Shown: positions 34,521 to 44,718, counted from the stretch's first letter. The stretch: 64,000 nucleotides of DNA from an uncultured Shimia sp. (GCA_937897325.1 CALCOY010000022.1:62001-126000); one strand, 5' to 3'. Notes: generated by a model from the letters alone, not told the origin. Numbers and translations: made by a program.

Positions 34521-36125
34521 ATGCGCATAACTTCGCTTTTTCGCCTTTATGGCGCGATCTTTTTGATCGCGATTCTGCTTTTGTCGGGCCTGACGCTCTG
34601 GAACATCCAGCGATCGCATTTCTGGGATGAGCGCATTGAGCTGGCACAGCATTCATATCACACCCATCTGCTGCTTGAATCGCACATCTATCAGTTGATG
34701 AAACAGCATGCGGATGCCCTGTTGATCGGCGACCGCGACAAGGGGACCGGTGAGGCCGCAATCCAGAAGGCCATCACCGAAGATGTCGCCGAAATCCGAA
34801 GCGCCATCGCCCGTGAGATCGAGATGGTCGGCGAGGAGGAGTATGAAGAGCTTGAGAAGCTTGCCGAGATCGAAAGCCGCGTGCGCGCACTGACAGCCTC
34901 ATTGTCGCGCATGTCGGCAACCAATACGCCCTTCGATCCCGATATTCGGCGGGAACAACTGGCCGATATCCTCGACCGAAAGATCGATGAGGAGCTGGCG
35001 ACGCTGATCAACGAATCCCTTGAGGAAGAGCAGAAAGAGGTGATGGACACCTCGGCCGAGGCGCAGCGGTTCCGACGGAATTCAAGGATTGCCGTGATCC
35101 TGGCGATGTTCGCCGCGGCCGCCTCTCTGGCCGGGTTCGCATTCACGTATGTGCGCCTTGTGGGTGATCCGCTCGACGGCCTGATGAACGGTCTGCAAAA
35201 GCTTCATGCCGGGAACTACAATGACCCAATGCCGCGTGACGGCGCGATTGAATTTCAGCGCTTGGCCGAAGTTCTGGACGACATGGCAAGCGGTCTGAAG
35301 GCGCGGGAAGCGGAACGCAAAACCGAACAGGAACGGCTCGAAAGCAAAGTGCATGAGCGGACGCAGGAGCTTCAGAAGCTTGTCGCGCAGATCGAGCGGA
35401 CCGAAAGCAACCGCAGGCAGCTTATGGCGGATATCAGCCACGAACTGCGGACCCCCCTTACCATCGTGCAGGGGGAGGCTGAGGTCACCCTGCGCGGCAA
35501 TGTCAAAGAGGCGCAGGACTATGCCGATGTGTTGGCCCGCATCCGTGATTCAGCGCGTCACATGAACCGCATTGTCGATGACATGTTGCTGATCGCGCGG
35601 CAGGAAGCCGGTAAGCTGCGGCTTGAGATGCGCGAGACCGATCTGCGGCTTGTGCTGACAGAAGCCAGTGACATGTTCCCGATGGATGTTCTTATCAAAG
35701 CACCTGATCAGGCATTGCCGGCACGCATCGACAGAATCCGCTTGCGGCAATGCATTTTGGCTGTGTTTCAGAACGCGCGCAGGTATGGGGGCCCCAACAT
35801 CACCGCGCAGATCGAAAGCACGGACGATGCTTTCGAAATCGCGATCGAGGATAATGGGCCGGGCATGACCGATGCCGAAAAGGCGCAGGCCTTCGAACGC
35901 TACTTCCGTGGCTCGAACGCATCGCAGGGGGATGATGCGGGCAGTGGACTTGGCCTTCCCATAGTGCGGGCAATCATGGCGGCACATGGTGGCAAGGTGA
36001 CACTGAGCGACCGAGATGGCGGAGGTCTGCGGGTCAGCCTTCAACTGCCATCTAAACCAAGGTTGGATATTGTCAGATGGGATGATGATGACATACAACC
36101 CGGTGCATATACATCAAGTTTATGA
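34521..36125 (+). CDS. Sensor histidine kinase
   Basis: A 534-aa membrane kinase. Membrane helix 1 lies at about 8-32, a largely helical, acidic periplasmic sensor spans about 33-190, and helix 2 is at about 188-210. HAMP follows, then a coiled coil (about 255-295). HisKA has the phospho-acceptor His307 in ISHELRTPL. HATPase_c has the N box in FQNARRYG, the G1 box DNGPGM and the G2 box GSGLGLPIV. It lies 39 bp downstream of the pseudo-exporter and 104 bp upstream of the response regulator, so they probably act together. The pseudo-exporter could pass a signal to this kinase, as ABC-like modules do in some antimicrobial-peptide sensors. Confidence 0.92.
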   Translation: MRITSLFRLYGAIFLIAILLLSGLTLWNIQRSHFWDERIELAQHSYHTHLLLESHIYQLMKQHADALLIGDRDKGTGEAAIQKAITEDVAEIRSAIAREIEMVGEEEYEELEKLAEIESRVRALTASLSRMSATNTPFDPDIRREQLADILDRKIDEELATLINESLEEEQKEVMDTSAEAQRFRRNSRIAVILAMFAAAASLAGFAFTYVRLVGDPLDGLMNGLQKLHAGNYNDPMPRDGAIEFQRLAEVLDDMASGLKAREAERKTEQERLESKVHERTQELQKLVAQIERTESNRRQLMADISHELRTPLTIVQGEAEVTLRGNVKEAQDYADVLARIRDSARHMNRIVDDMLLIARQEAGKLRLEMRETDLRLVLTEASDMFPMDVLIKAPDQALPARIDRIRLRQCILAVFQNARRYGGPNITAQIESTDDAFEIAIEDNGPGMTDAEKAQAFERYFRGSNASQGDDAGSGLGLPIVRAIMAAHGGKVTLSDRDGGGLRVSLQLPSKPRLDIVRWDDDDIQPGAYTSSL

Positions 36126-36229
36126 TCGCAAACCTCAGCTTTACGGAGGCGGCCATAAACCGCTAACGCATTGCTGGGGCACCGATTTGGGCTTTTTCTG
36201 GCGGCGACATCGCTTAGCTGGAGATTGCC

Positions 36230-36904
36230 ATGAACATTTTATTGATCGAAGATGAAACCCGCGTCGCTGATTTTCTAAGGCGGGGTTTGTCAGCCGAAGG
36301 ATGGAGCGTGCAGCACGCGCCCGACGGTGAAACCGGCATCGAGTTCACGCGCCAGGACAGTTTTGACCTGATCATTCTGGATCTCATGTTGCCTGGGATT
36401 AGCGGGCAAGATGTCTGCCGCAAGCTGCGCGCGCGCAAAATCACCACCCCTATTCTGATGCTGAGCGCGCTAGACGCGACCGACGAACGCGTGGCCGGCC
36501 TCAAAATCGGAGCGGATGACTACTTGCCCAAGCCCTTTGACTTTGATGAGCTTGTCGCACGGATCGAAGCCCTGCATCGTCGCGCCTCGGGCTATAGGGC
36601 CGAGCGGGTCAGTGACATGCTCGATTTCGGAGCAATCACCTTCAATAAGACATCCTATGTCGCAAAGGTCGATGGGACGGAACTGGATCTTTCCGCGAAA
36701 GAGCGTGACCTGCTGCTCTTATTCATGTCGAACCCGGGTCGTGTTCTGTCACGCGAGAGGATCCTGAACGCCGTTTGGGGTGTCAATGCGGATCCGATGA
36801 CCAATGTGGTCGACGTCTATGTCGGACGTGTGAGGCGCAAGCTAGGAGATCATGGTCAGCGCATCGTGACCCTGCGTCATGTGGGTTACAGGTTCGAAGA
36901 ATGA
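36230..36904 (+). CDS. OmpR-family response regulator
   Basis: A 224-aa regulator. The receiver domain (1-120) has phospho-acceptor Asp51 in LDLMLPG, acidic E8-D9, a Ser in MLSALDA and Lys in YLPKPF. The winged-helix DNA-binding domain (about 130-224) has LDLSAKERDLLLLFMSNPG and VDVYVGRVRRKLGDHG, ending in TLRHVGYRFEE. It is the partner of the kinase immediately upstream; kinase before regulator is the less common order. GGAG lies 7 bp before the ATG. Its targets are not visible, but the upstream block is a candidate. Confidence 0.93.
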   Translation: MNILLIEDETRVADFLRRGLSAEGWSVQHAPDGETGIEFTRQDSFDLIILDLMLPGISGQDVCRKLRARKITTPILMLSALDATDERVAGLKIGADDYLPKPFDFDELVARIEALHRRASGYRAERVSDMLDFGAITFNKTSYVAKVDGTELDLSAKERDLLLLFMSNPGRVLSRERILNAVWGVNADPMTNVVDVYVGRVRRKLGDHGQRIVTLRHVGYRFEE

Positions 36905-36917
36905 TCAAGGGCTCGTT

Positions 36918-37907
36918 CTATCCATCTCTTGCCACCATGCGGCGCGCAAGCTCGATCACACGTGCGGAGTATCCCCATTCATTGTCGTACCATCCAAACA
37001 GACGGACCTGATCCGTGCCCTTCTCGATCGTCTCGGGCAGCGCAATGACAACTGCTTCAGATCGGCCTCGCATATCGGTTGAGACGGCAGAATCCCCGAC
37101 AAATCCAATCAGGTTCGAACCCACGAACCGTTCCTTCAAATAAGCGTTCAGCCCCTTTTCGGGCAACTTATCCAACTGCAACACAAGATCAACGGCCGAC
37201 ACGCTCAGCGTGGGCACCCGCACGGCAGCACCGCTGATGCGGTCTTTAAGTTGGGGCAAAATCTCACCAACAAGGCGGGTGGCGCTGGTTGTGGTGGGAA
37301 TCATCGAAACGGCCCCAGCCCGGCTGCGCGCATGGCTGGCCCGGGGGGCATCAACCATAGGCTGGCTGCCGGTATAGCAGTGGATTGTCGTCATGTGCCC
37401 TTGCGCGACGCCAAGATCTTCGTGCAGCACACGCAGCAGAGGGGCGAGCGCGTTGGTTGTGCAAGACGCGTTGGAAACGACGCGCTGATCGGTCAGCAGA
37501 TGATCGTTGGCCCCAAGCACCAGCGTGATGTCGGCGGCGTCCGAGGGACCGGATATCAGGACATTCTTGGCACCAGCCTTCAGCCCAAGCCCCGCGACCT
37601 CCCTCGTATTGGCCTTTCCTGTGCATTCGATCAGGACATCCACATCACTGAGATCAAGGGCGGTGATGTCCGGCTCTGCCCGGAATGGAATGCGGCGGGT
37701 GTCCACGACCAACGCGCCGTCTTCCCCCCGCACCTCGCCGGGATACGGTCCGAAAACGCTGTCGTAGCGAAAGAGATAGGCGCAGCAATCAAGCGGCGCG
37801 ATGTCATTGAGTGCCACGACGTCGACATCTGGATGGCCGGGCTGGACAAGGATCTGACGCAAGATCGTCCGACCGATACGGCCAAATCCGTTGATCGCGA
37901 CGCGCAT
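36918..37907 (-). CDS. Glyceraldehyde-3-phosphate dehydrogenase-family protein
   Basis: A 329-aa protein of the type I GAPDH family, which oxidises glyceraldehyde 3-phosphate to 1,3-bisphosphoglycerate with NAD(P)+. NAD-binding INGFGRIGR is at 5-13; catalytic Cys149 lies in NASCTTN and His176 in TTIHCYTGSQ. Phosphate-site TTTSATRLVGE and WYDNEWGYSARV are present. Differences from textbook GapA include CCAYLFRYDSVFG and SGPSDAAD around residues 41-125, so it may be a second, specialised GAPDH or an erythrose-4-phosphate dehydrogenase. It lies between the two-component genes (convergent) and tamB. Confidence 0.87.
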   Translation of the reverse strand: MRVAINGFGRIGRTILRQILVQPGHPDVDVVALNDIAPLDCCAYLFRYDSVFGPYPGEVRGEDGALVVDTRRIPFRAEPDITALDLSDVDVLIECTGKANTREVAGLGLKAGAKNVLISGPSDAADITLVLGANDHLLTDQRVVSNASCTTNALAPLLRVLHEDLGVAQGHMTTIHCYTGSQPMVDAPRASHARSRAGAVSMIPTTTSATRLVGEILPQLKDRISGAAVRVPTLSVSAVDLVLQLDKLPEKGLNAYLKERFVGSNLIGFVGDSAVSTDMRGRSEAVVIALPETIEKGTDQVRLFGWYDNEWGYSARVIELARRMVARDG

Positions 37908-37984
37908 TTTAAAGCCCCCATCTTGCCCCGGTTCATCTCTGCCAGAGACAGGCAGGAAAGTTCAATGCTGATCAGGGGGACTGT

Positions 37985-40900
37985 TCAGTAATCGCGTTCG
38001 AAGAAGATGCCCAGCGAGGTGCTGCCATCCGTGCCGGTCGTACCCCGCGCGGTAAGGTTTGGTGTAATATCAATATTCAGCGAAACGCCGGTATCCTCCC
38101 CATCCCCTACAGTGACGTCGGTGTAGATATTGTCGGATATGTAGCGGCCTGCGCGCACGGCGGTGCCGCCATCCTCACTGGTCTGTACGTCAAGATCATC
38201 CAGCGCAAAACCCTCGCGCAGGCGCGACAGAAGGCTGACGCCCTCCCGCCCCGCCAGGGTCGCGACCGCGTTGGCCAGTTGCAGCGCTTGAAAAGCTGAG
38301 ATCTGGCTCACATCGCGGCCGAACAGAAGCTGAGCCAGGACCTCATCCTGGGGCACCGACGGGCTCGCTTCGAACCTGACCTGGGGCTCTGAGGCGCGGC
38401 CTTCGATGATGACGCTTGCCGTGCCATCGTCTGTGTCGGTCGTGGCGCGGAAATTCAGGAAAGGGTCAAAATCGCCTTCAAGATTGATCCGGCCCTCGTC
38501 CAGAACAAAACGCTGACCAACGATATCAAGCCGTCCGCGCACCAATTCGAATCCACCAGCCGAGATGATGTTGGTCGTCGTTCCTGTCAATGCCAGACGT
38601 CCGCCAAGCTCTGCATCCAGCCCACGGCCACGGACAAAGATGCGGGAGGGTGCAGATACCACGATGTCGAGTGGATAGGCCCTGCGCCTGTTTGAAGACG
38701 CCCGGGTAGACGTATCTTGGATCAGCCCCGCCCGCCGACGGGTGGCGGTGACTTCCGGTGGAGACCCCACGTGGCGTATGTTCGGGATTGAAGAGAAGGA
38801 TCCGATTGATGTCGAAGGCACAGTGATCTGCGTCTCGCCCACATTGATCTGGCCGACGATAGAGGCGCCTCCACGCAAGGGTCCCGTCACATTCACCTGT
38901 CCATCCAGCGAGGTGGTGTAGAGTTGCGGATCTTCCAGCCGGAATTGATCCAGCGAAATAGCCAGATCGGCTGGGTAGCGACCTGACAAGGTGACAGGAC
39001 CCGACACACGGAGCTGACCGCCAGAAATCGGCTGACCCGTGACGGAAAGGATCGCGCGGCCCCGCCCAAGATCGATGCCTCCGCTGATCTGCCGGAGCGT
39101 CAAACCCTCATTTGGTGACACGAAGGTTGCATTGCTGATTGTGACGCGCCCCGATACGTCATTGAGCGCATTGCCACGCACCGCCAGATCAGCCACCAAC
39201 TGGCCACGAATGCTGCGCGGGGCGATAAAGGGGCTTGCAAGACCCAGCGGTGCATTTGCGTTGAGGCTGAGGTCAAAAGAGGGGCTTACCTGTCCTTCAA
39301 GCCGCGCGGTTGTCCCGGCAGGCCCGTTGATCGAGGTGTTTGTGAGAATGCGCCCAGCGTCATCGCGGACCTGTCCATGCAGCCGCAGCGGCCCTGAAAA
39401 TCCGGGGGCAATGGGTGCCACATTGGGAAGCGAAACAGTGTAATTGACGGAAGGATCGGGCAAAACGCGCCCGTTAACGCTGACCGTCGAGCTATAGGGT
39501 CCGGTTCCATTTGTCTGCACCTGCCAGGTCGCACCATCATGAACAAGGCTGCCAGACCACACCGCGTCGCCGGTAACTGCCGGAACAAGCCTGCGAATGT
39601 TCCTTATCGATGCTTCATAATCGAAGCGGCCCTCAGTCTCGGCCAGCGATCCATCGACCTGAGCACGCACACCGTTCCCGGCAATACGCGCATCATCAAT
39701 GCGCAATCCGGCTGCATCACGAGTTGCGTCGACCTGCAGACGTGTCTCGCCCGCCAGCAGTTTGTCGGCCTGCGCGATCCCCACGCTCAGATCCGTGCCA
39801 CTGCCGGCGGCCACGATATCAAACAGCCCTTTGACGGTCGCAGACCCCTCAAGTTTAAGGTCAAGCGCACCCTTCAAGGGACGTCCAGCCAGTGTTGAGA
39901 GGGCCTGAATATCGGGACTGATCAGCGAGATATCGAATTCACCGCCCAAGTCCTGCTCCGCGCCTGTCAGGCGGCCTGTGCCAGCCAAGGTGATCGGCGC
40001 GCCTTGGGTGCGGATGTTGGCCTCGCGCACCTCAAGGCCTGTATCGTCTCTCCTGACGTTGAGGGCCAGCGTGCTTTCGCCGCGCAGGATCTCATCCGTC
40101 CCATCGACGCCGATGCGCAAATCCCGCGTGGTGCCAAGCGCCTGAACGTCGAAAAACCCACCGAGATCGGCTTGTCCTTCCAGATCAAGGGTCACGCGAC
40201 CACCGAGAGGTCGGCCCGCAATGGCCGAGAGCGACCTTATGTCGAGGCTGCGAAAGGCGAGCGTAAAATCGGTGCGGAACGCATCATGGTGGCCAGAAAT
40301 CTGTGCCTCCCCATCAACGCTGTAGCCTTCGCCCGAAAGTCGGATCGTGGGCAGATCAATTGGTTGATCCTCGACATACCAGATGCCGATCCGACCCTGT
40401 AGCCCGTCGCCGACCGCATCAGCCAAGGCCGGATCAGAGAACTGAAGGCCGGAAGACTCAAAGACCAAATCACCATTGAACGCACCAATCCCGCCCGGAT
40501 TGGCCATAAGCGTGCCGCTGCCATCCAGTGTGATCGTTTCGATGTCCAGATCGTCGCGGTCGAGGCGGTTCACCCGAAAGAGGCCCTCCCAGCGATTGCT
40601 GATCGCAGCATCAAAGCGCAGGTCGAAATCAGCGCTGCCTACGCGGGTTTGTGAACCGCCCGCAGGCAGGATCACTGCGGCACCAGTCGCATCTGCAAGG
40701 CGCCCGGTGATCTCAAACCGTTCGGGCCAAGCTTCGCGATTCAGCGCCACCATTCCGCGAAGTTCCAGCGCTTTGGTCGTCAGATCCATCTGATCAAGCG
40801 TCAGAGCGCCGTCAGCCTCCCGACGTCCTTGAGCGACAAGTTCGACATCCGGGCCGAAGAAATCGCGGAACTCGGGCGCAAAAAGTGCCGTTACATCACC

Positions 40901-41710
40901 GCCAAGATCGACATCGAACGCCCGTGCGCCGGGGTTGTCTTCCATTTCACGCAGCGCCATCTGCCCTTCAAGGCGCGGGGTTCCATCGGTGCGCAACGCA
41001 AGCTCTGCCGCGAAGTCGGTGAGCGCCCCCTCCCCCGTCAGGTCGAGCGTGACTGACGGCAAACCCGGCAGGTTCATGGCCCGGGCAGCAATGCCCTCCT
41101 CCGCCTCATCGAGACTCATTGCGATGGACAGCATCTGGGTCGCGTTCGCATAGCTGCCATTGATCTGGAACATTCCACGCGTGCCGTCCGTTCGGTTGGC
41201 GTTCAGATCCACACGCCCCTCGCCGCCCGACAGAACAACGGTGGCCGAGAGCGACAGTATCACGGGCTCTCCCAATAGAGGGGCACCCAGGACGATCCGA
41301 TCGGCAGCCAGTTCGGCGACCTCAACCGAAACCGGCAATTCGGGCAATGAAAAGCCGGATGCGGCGGCACTTGGCAGTGTTCCTTCGACAGGTTCGGGCG
41401 TGCGGCTCAGCATAATTTCGGCTGCGCGCAACTGATCGATGTCGATCCGTCCGCGCAAGAGCGCCGAGCGGTTCCATGTCATTTCCACCGCGTTCAGTTC
41501 AAGCCAGACGCCACGGTTGTCAGCGATACTGATCCGCTCAATCCGGGCGGTTGCCGCTAGGGCACCTGAAAAACCTTCGACCCGGACGATACGGCCCGGT
41601 CCGCCCAAAGAATCCTCAAGAAGACCGGCAATAAATCCGCGATCACCATCGTCCTGCGCAAAAGCGGGGAAGGCGAAAGCGACGAACAGGATGGTGAGAC
41701 GTCGGATCAA
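37985..41710 (-). CDS. tamB: Translocation and assembly module subunit TamB
   Basis: A 1241-aa AsmA-like protein that spans the periplasm and moves lipid or assembles outer-membrane proteins with TamA. An N-terminal signal anchor (MIRRLTILFVAFAFPAFAQ) is followed by long beta-repeat sequence forming a hydrophobic groove. The C-terminal TamB domain is diagnostic: RGRLDIVGQRFVLDEGRINL, LNFRATTDTDDG, and PSVPQDEVLAQLLFGRDVSQ near residue 1140, ending in the C-terminal FFERDY. It overlaps tamA by 4 bp (ATGA) and is downstream of it. Length is typical for alphaproteobacterial TamB. Confidence 0.95.
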   Translation of the reverse strand: MIRRLTILFVAFAFPAFAQDDGDRGFIAGLLEDSLGGPGRIVRVEGFSGALAATARIERISIADNRGVWLELNAVEMTWNRSALLRGRIDIDQLRAAEIMLSRTPEPVEGTLPSAAASGFSLPELPVSVEVAELAADRIVLGAPLLGEPVILSLSATVVLSGGEGRVDLNANRTDGTRGMFQINGSYANATQMLSIAMSLDEAEEGIAARAMNLPGLPSVTLDLTGEGALTDFAAELALRTDGTPRLEGQMALREMEDNPGARAFDVDLGGDVTALFAPEFRDFFGPDVELVAQGRREADGALTLDQMDLTTKALELRGMVALNREAWPERFEITGRLADATGAAVILPAGGSQTRVGSADFDLRFDAAISNRWEGLFRVNRLDRDDLDIETITLDGSGTLMANPGGIGAFNGDLVFESSGLQFSDPALADAVGDGLQGRIGIWYVEDQPIDLPTIRLSGEGYSVDGEAQISGHHDAFRTDFTLAFRSLDIRSLSAIAGRPLGGRVTLDLEGQADLGGFFDVQALGTTRDLRIGVDGTDEILRGESTLALNVRRDDTGLEVREANIRTQGAPITLAGTGRLTGAEQDLGGEFDISLISPDIQALSTLAGRPLKGALDLKLEGSATVKGLFDIVAAGSGTDLSVGIAQADKLLAGETRLQVDATRDAAGLRIDDARIAGNGVRAQVDGSLAETEGRFDYEASIRNIRRLVPAVTGDAVWSGSLVHDGATWQVQTNGTGPYSSTVSVNGRVLPDPSVNYTVSLPNVAPIAPGFSGPLRLHGQVRDDAGRILTNTSINGPAGTTARLEGQVSPSFDLSLNANAPLGLASPFIAPRSIRGQLVADLAVRGNALNDVSGRVTISNATFVSPNEGLTLRQISGGIDLGRGRAILSVTGQPISGGQLRVSGPVTLSGRYPADLAISLDQFRLEDPQLYTTSLDGQVNVTGPLRGGASIVGQINVGETQITVPSTSIGSFSSIPNIRHVGSPPEVTATRRRAGLIQDTSTRASSNRRRAYPLDIVVSAPSRIFVRGRGLDAELGGRLALTGTTTNIISAGGFELVRGRLDIVGQRFVLDEGRINLEGDFDPFLNFRATTDTDDGTASVIIEGRASEPQVRFEASPSVPQDEVLAQLLFGRDVSQISAFQALQLANAVATLAGREGVSLLSRLREGFALDDLDVQTSEDGGTAVRAGRYISDNIYTDVTVGDGEDTGVSLNIDITPNLTARGTTGTDGSTSLGIFFERDY

Positions 41711-43578
41711 AATGCCTGTCCTATGCCAATGTAGAATTCGACGCCTGTGTTGTCCCCGGGGCCGCTGACAGGCAAGGCGACATCAAAGCGGATCGGGCCC
41801 ACGCCCGTGTCATAGCGAATGCCAAGCCCCGCGCCTGAATGCCAGTCACCGCTGGCACCATCGGGAAACGTTTCTTCTCCGATATAGCCAGCATCGGCGA
41901 AACCCACGACGCTGACGGCCTGCCACGCCTTGACGCGCAGTTCAGCGGATAACCCGAGAAATGACCGTCCGCCAACGTCCCGGCCGGACGGCAATGTAAC
42001 ACCCAGCGATTGGTAGGATTGCCCACGTACCGTGCCGCCACCGCCTGAGTAGAAGAGATAATCAGCAGGCGCTTCGGACAAGGCGGGGCCGAAGATCGAT
42101 CCCAACTGACCGCGCAAGGCCAGAACGGTTCGATCTCCGAGCGGGCGATAGTGGCGCACATCCAAGGTCGTCCGCAAACCGTTTTTGGTGCCGCTGATCG
42201 CGTAGAAAGGCGTCAGCGTCAGGTTGCCGTAGGTGCCCGTCGTCGCGTTCACGTCCGAGTCGCGGTAGTCAAGCTCTGCCGTAAGAGGCAAGGTCATGAT
42301 GAAGTAATCCCGTTGTCCGAACGCGTCTTCGGTTTCGGCATATTCAAATCCCAGCCCATAGGTGTAGGTGCGCTTGGGCGTCTTGCGGTTCACGAAGCCC
42401 GCCTCAATGGCCACCCGGTCCGAGGAAAAGCTGACCTCATCCAAAGCCTCAAGCTCGGCCAGACCGTAATAGTCCGCATCCGGGCCGCGGGTTGCAGGTT
42501 TGTCGAAACGAAACGACAGGCTGAGGTCTTCGCCGCCATCCTCGCCGCCGATACCGCTGATTTCGGCGTCAAAACGGAGGCGTTCCGCCCCGCCCCAAAG
42601 GTTTCGATGTTGCCAGTAACCACTGACCGTAAGGCCCTGCAAAGAGGACGCCTCGGCCCCGAAACCAAAACTGCGCGGCAAGCGGTCCACGATGTTGGCA
42701 TTTATGGGCAACAGATCAGGGGCGGTCACTTCTTCTGCCTCGGTCAGGGAGACCACGCGGAACGTGCCCGTGCGTTGCAGCCTGGTCCGCGCCCGATCAA
42801 GCTCGGCCGGTGAAAAGATCTGACCAGTTGGCAACCCTGCAATCTCGCGCAAGCGTTCTGGCCTGACGTCAGAGTTGCCTTCAAGGCGCAGTGCACCGAA
42901 CCGCAGACGGGGGCCGGGATCCATCTGGACGGCGACGTCCAGCCTTTGGTTTGCATGGTCGGCCGTGATCGACTGCGCGCCCGGACCGGCCTTTGCATGA
43001 CCAATATTGCGCCAGCCTTCGGTCGAGGCAGTGGCGGCGTTTCGGATAGCCGTCGTCGTAGCCATCTGTCCGGGCCGGAACGCTTCGGGCAAGGCGGTTT
43101 CCGGGGCCAGCGGACTGATCTGCGCCTGTCCAAAGACAAATCGCGGACCTGCCTCAACCCGCAGCCGGATCACATCGATGCGGTCGGGCGTACCTACGAC
43201 GGGAATGTCGCTGGCCTCGCGCCCATCAAGTCGGATCGAGATGACTGGAGAGAAAAAGCCGTTGTCATAAAGTGCAGCGATCAAACGGCCGTAATCTGCG
43301 CGGGCCGCCCCCAGAACCTCTTGCGGGCTGGCTTGCGCCTCGTCAGGCAGGCTATGCAGAAGAGATGCCGCTTGCAGATCCTCAATCAATTCGGACGGCT
43401 CATCCGTTACCCAGACCAGTTGAAACGCCGAAGAACTGACCGCGCCAAAGACTACGATCACCAAGCTTGCGCCAAAGCGGAAGGCCGTGGTCAAAACGTA
43501 CGACGACTTTTGCACCAATCTGCGACCTGTAAAGCGTCGCAAACGCGCGAATCCCACCAAAGCCATGCCATTCAACAT
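41707..43578 (-). CDS. tamA: Translocation and assembly module subunit TamA (outer-membrane BamA-like)
   Basis: A 623-aa Omp85-family protein. A signal segment (about residues 28-52) is followed by POTRA domains (about 60-280), with the second including GALRLEGNSDVRPERLREIAGLPTG. A 16-strand barrel includes GSIFGPALSEAPADYLFYSGGGGTVRGQSYQ near residue 510 (the RGY-like lid loop) and ends with a terminal aromatic, IGIGQAF. It forms the TAM complex with TamB, encoded directly after it in ATGA overlap. Methionines at 43578 and 43566 are both plausible starts. Confidence 0.93.
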   Translation of the reverse strand: MLNGMALVGFARLRRFTGRRLVQKSSYVLTTAFRFGASLVIVVFGAVSSSAFQLVWVTDEPSELIEDLQAASLLHSLPDEAQASPQEVLGAARADYGRLIAALYDNGFFSPVISIRLDGREASDIPVVGTPDRIDVIRLRVEAGPRFVFGQAQISPLAPETALPEAFRPGQMATTTAIRNAATASTEGWRNIGHAKAGPGAQSITADHANQRLDVAVQMDPGPRLRFGALRLEGNSDVRPERLREIAGLPTGQIFSPAELDRARTRLQRTGTFRVVSLTEAEEVTAPDLLPINANIVDRLPRSFGFGAEASSLQGLTVSGYWQHRNLWGGAERLRFDAEISGIGGEDGGEDLSLSFRFDKPATRGPDADYYGLAELEALDEVSFSSDRVAIEAGFVNRKTPKRTYTYGLGFEYAETEDAFGQRDYFIMTLPLTAELDYRDSDVNATTGTYGNLTLTPFYAISGTKNGLRTTLDVRHYRPLGDRTVLALRGQLGSIFGPALSEAPADYLFYSGGGGTVRGQSYQSLGVTLPSGRDVGGRSFLGLSAELRVKAWQAVSVVGFADAGYIGEETFPDGASGDWHSGAGLGIRYDTGVGPIRFDVALPVSGPGDNTGVEFYIGIGQAF

Positions 43579-43612
43579 GACACTTCCAATGTTTAGGGCA
43601 AGCGTTTGGTTC

Positions 43613-44710
43613 TTAACGGTAGAGCAATGACTGACCGTTCGCGAAAAGGTGGATCTTTTCCGGAACCGCGGTCATGTGCAGGACCTTGTCCCGCAGCCCG
43701 GAATGGATGCCGGGCAATTTCGCAATCACGGGCGCGGCTTGAGGAGAAGATTTGCCGAAGTAGACCTGCGTGACCTCGCCCAAAGCCTCTTTGATCTCGA
43801 CCTTGCCAGCAAAAGCGTAGGTGCTGTCCTCGGTGACAACCATGTCTTCGGGGCGGATGCCGACATTCACCTCGCGCCCTTTGTCTGCGTCTTGACTGGG
43901 GATCTTCGTGCGGATCTGGCCCTGACCCTCGGGTAACTCCACAAGCGTCTCTTCCCCGGTTTCCACGATACGGCCCGCAAGCAGGTTCATCGCGGGCGAG
44001 CCGATGAATTGTGCAACGAATTCGCTGTTTGGCGTCTCGTATAGCTCAAGAGGCGTGCCGACTTGGGCGATGCCCTTATTGGCCAAAACAACGATGCGGC
44101 TGGCCAGCGTCATCGCTTCGACCTGGTCGTGGGTGACGTAGATCATGGTCGAGTTCGGCATACTTTCCTTGAGTTGGGCGATTTCGATCCGCGTGGCCAC
44201 GCGCAAGGATGCATCCAGGTTCGAAAGCGGTTCGTCAAAAAGATATACTTTCGGGTCGCGCACAATCGAGCGACCGATCGCAACCCTTTGACGTTGCCCA
44301 CCCGAAAGCGCCTTGGGCAGCCGGTCGAGATAGTCGTCAAGCTGCAGGGCCTTTGCCGCACGCTCTACCGCCGCGTCGATATCAGTTTTGGATTTGCGAG
44401 CGAGCTTCAGCGCAAAGGCCATGTTTTCACGCACGGTCATGTGCGGATAGAGCGCGTAGGATTGGAACACCATCGCTATGCCGCGCTGTGCTGGCGGGAC
44501 ATCGTTCATCCGTTCGTTTTCGATAAAAAGATCCCCGCTGGTGATCTTTTCCAGGCCGGCGATCATACGCAACAAGGTTGACTTCCCGCATCCGGACGGG
44601 CCGACAAAGACAATCAATTCGCCGGTGTCGATCTCAAGATTGATGTCCTTCAAGACCTCGACGCTGCCGCCATAAGACTTGCCAACATCTTTCAGGGAAA
44701 GCTCTGCCAT
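43613..44710 (-). CDS. aglK: Alpha-glucoside ABC transporter ATP-binding protein
   Basis: A 365-aa MalK/UgpC-type ATPase. Walker A is GPSGCGKST near residue 36, the signature LSGGQRQR, Walker B VYLFDEPLSNLD and H-loop YVTHDQVEAM; a C-terminal TOBE domain (about 240-365) includes VNVGIRPEDMVV. The start at 44710 (MAELSLKDVGKSYG) is where family similarity begins; the longer frame to 44875 runs into aglA. It energises the AglF/AglG permease. Its gene is the last of aglEFGAK, 8 bp after aglA. Confidence 0.9.
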   Translation of the reverse strand: MAELSLKDVGKSYGGSVEVLKDINLEIDTGELIVFVGPSGCGKSTLLRMIAGLEKITSGDLFIENERMNDVPPAQRGIAMVFQSYALYPHMTVRENMAFALKLARKSKTDIDAAVERAAKALQLDDYLDRLPKALSGGQRQRVAIGRSIVRDPKVYLFDEPLSNLDASLRVATRIEIAQLKESMPNSTMIYVTHDQVEAMTLASRIVVLANKGIAQVGTPLELYETPNSEFVAQFIGSPAMNLLAGRIVETGEETLVELPEGQGQIRTKIPSQDADKGREVNVGIRPEDMVVTEDSTYAFAGKVEIKEALGEVTQVYFGKSSPQAAPVIAKLPGIHSGLRDKVLHMTAVPEKIHLFANGQSLLYR

Positions 44711-44718
44711 CGCTACGC

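Noticed and set aside
36918-37907. GAPDH as part of the two-component block
   Set aside because: It is on the opposite strand and convergent with the regulator gene, with no shared overlap.
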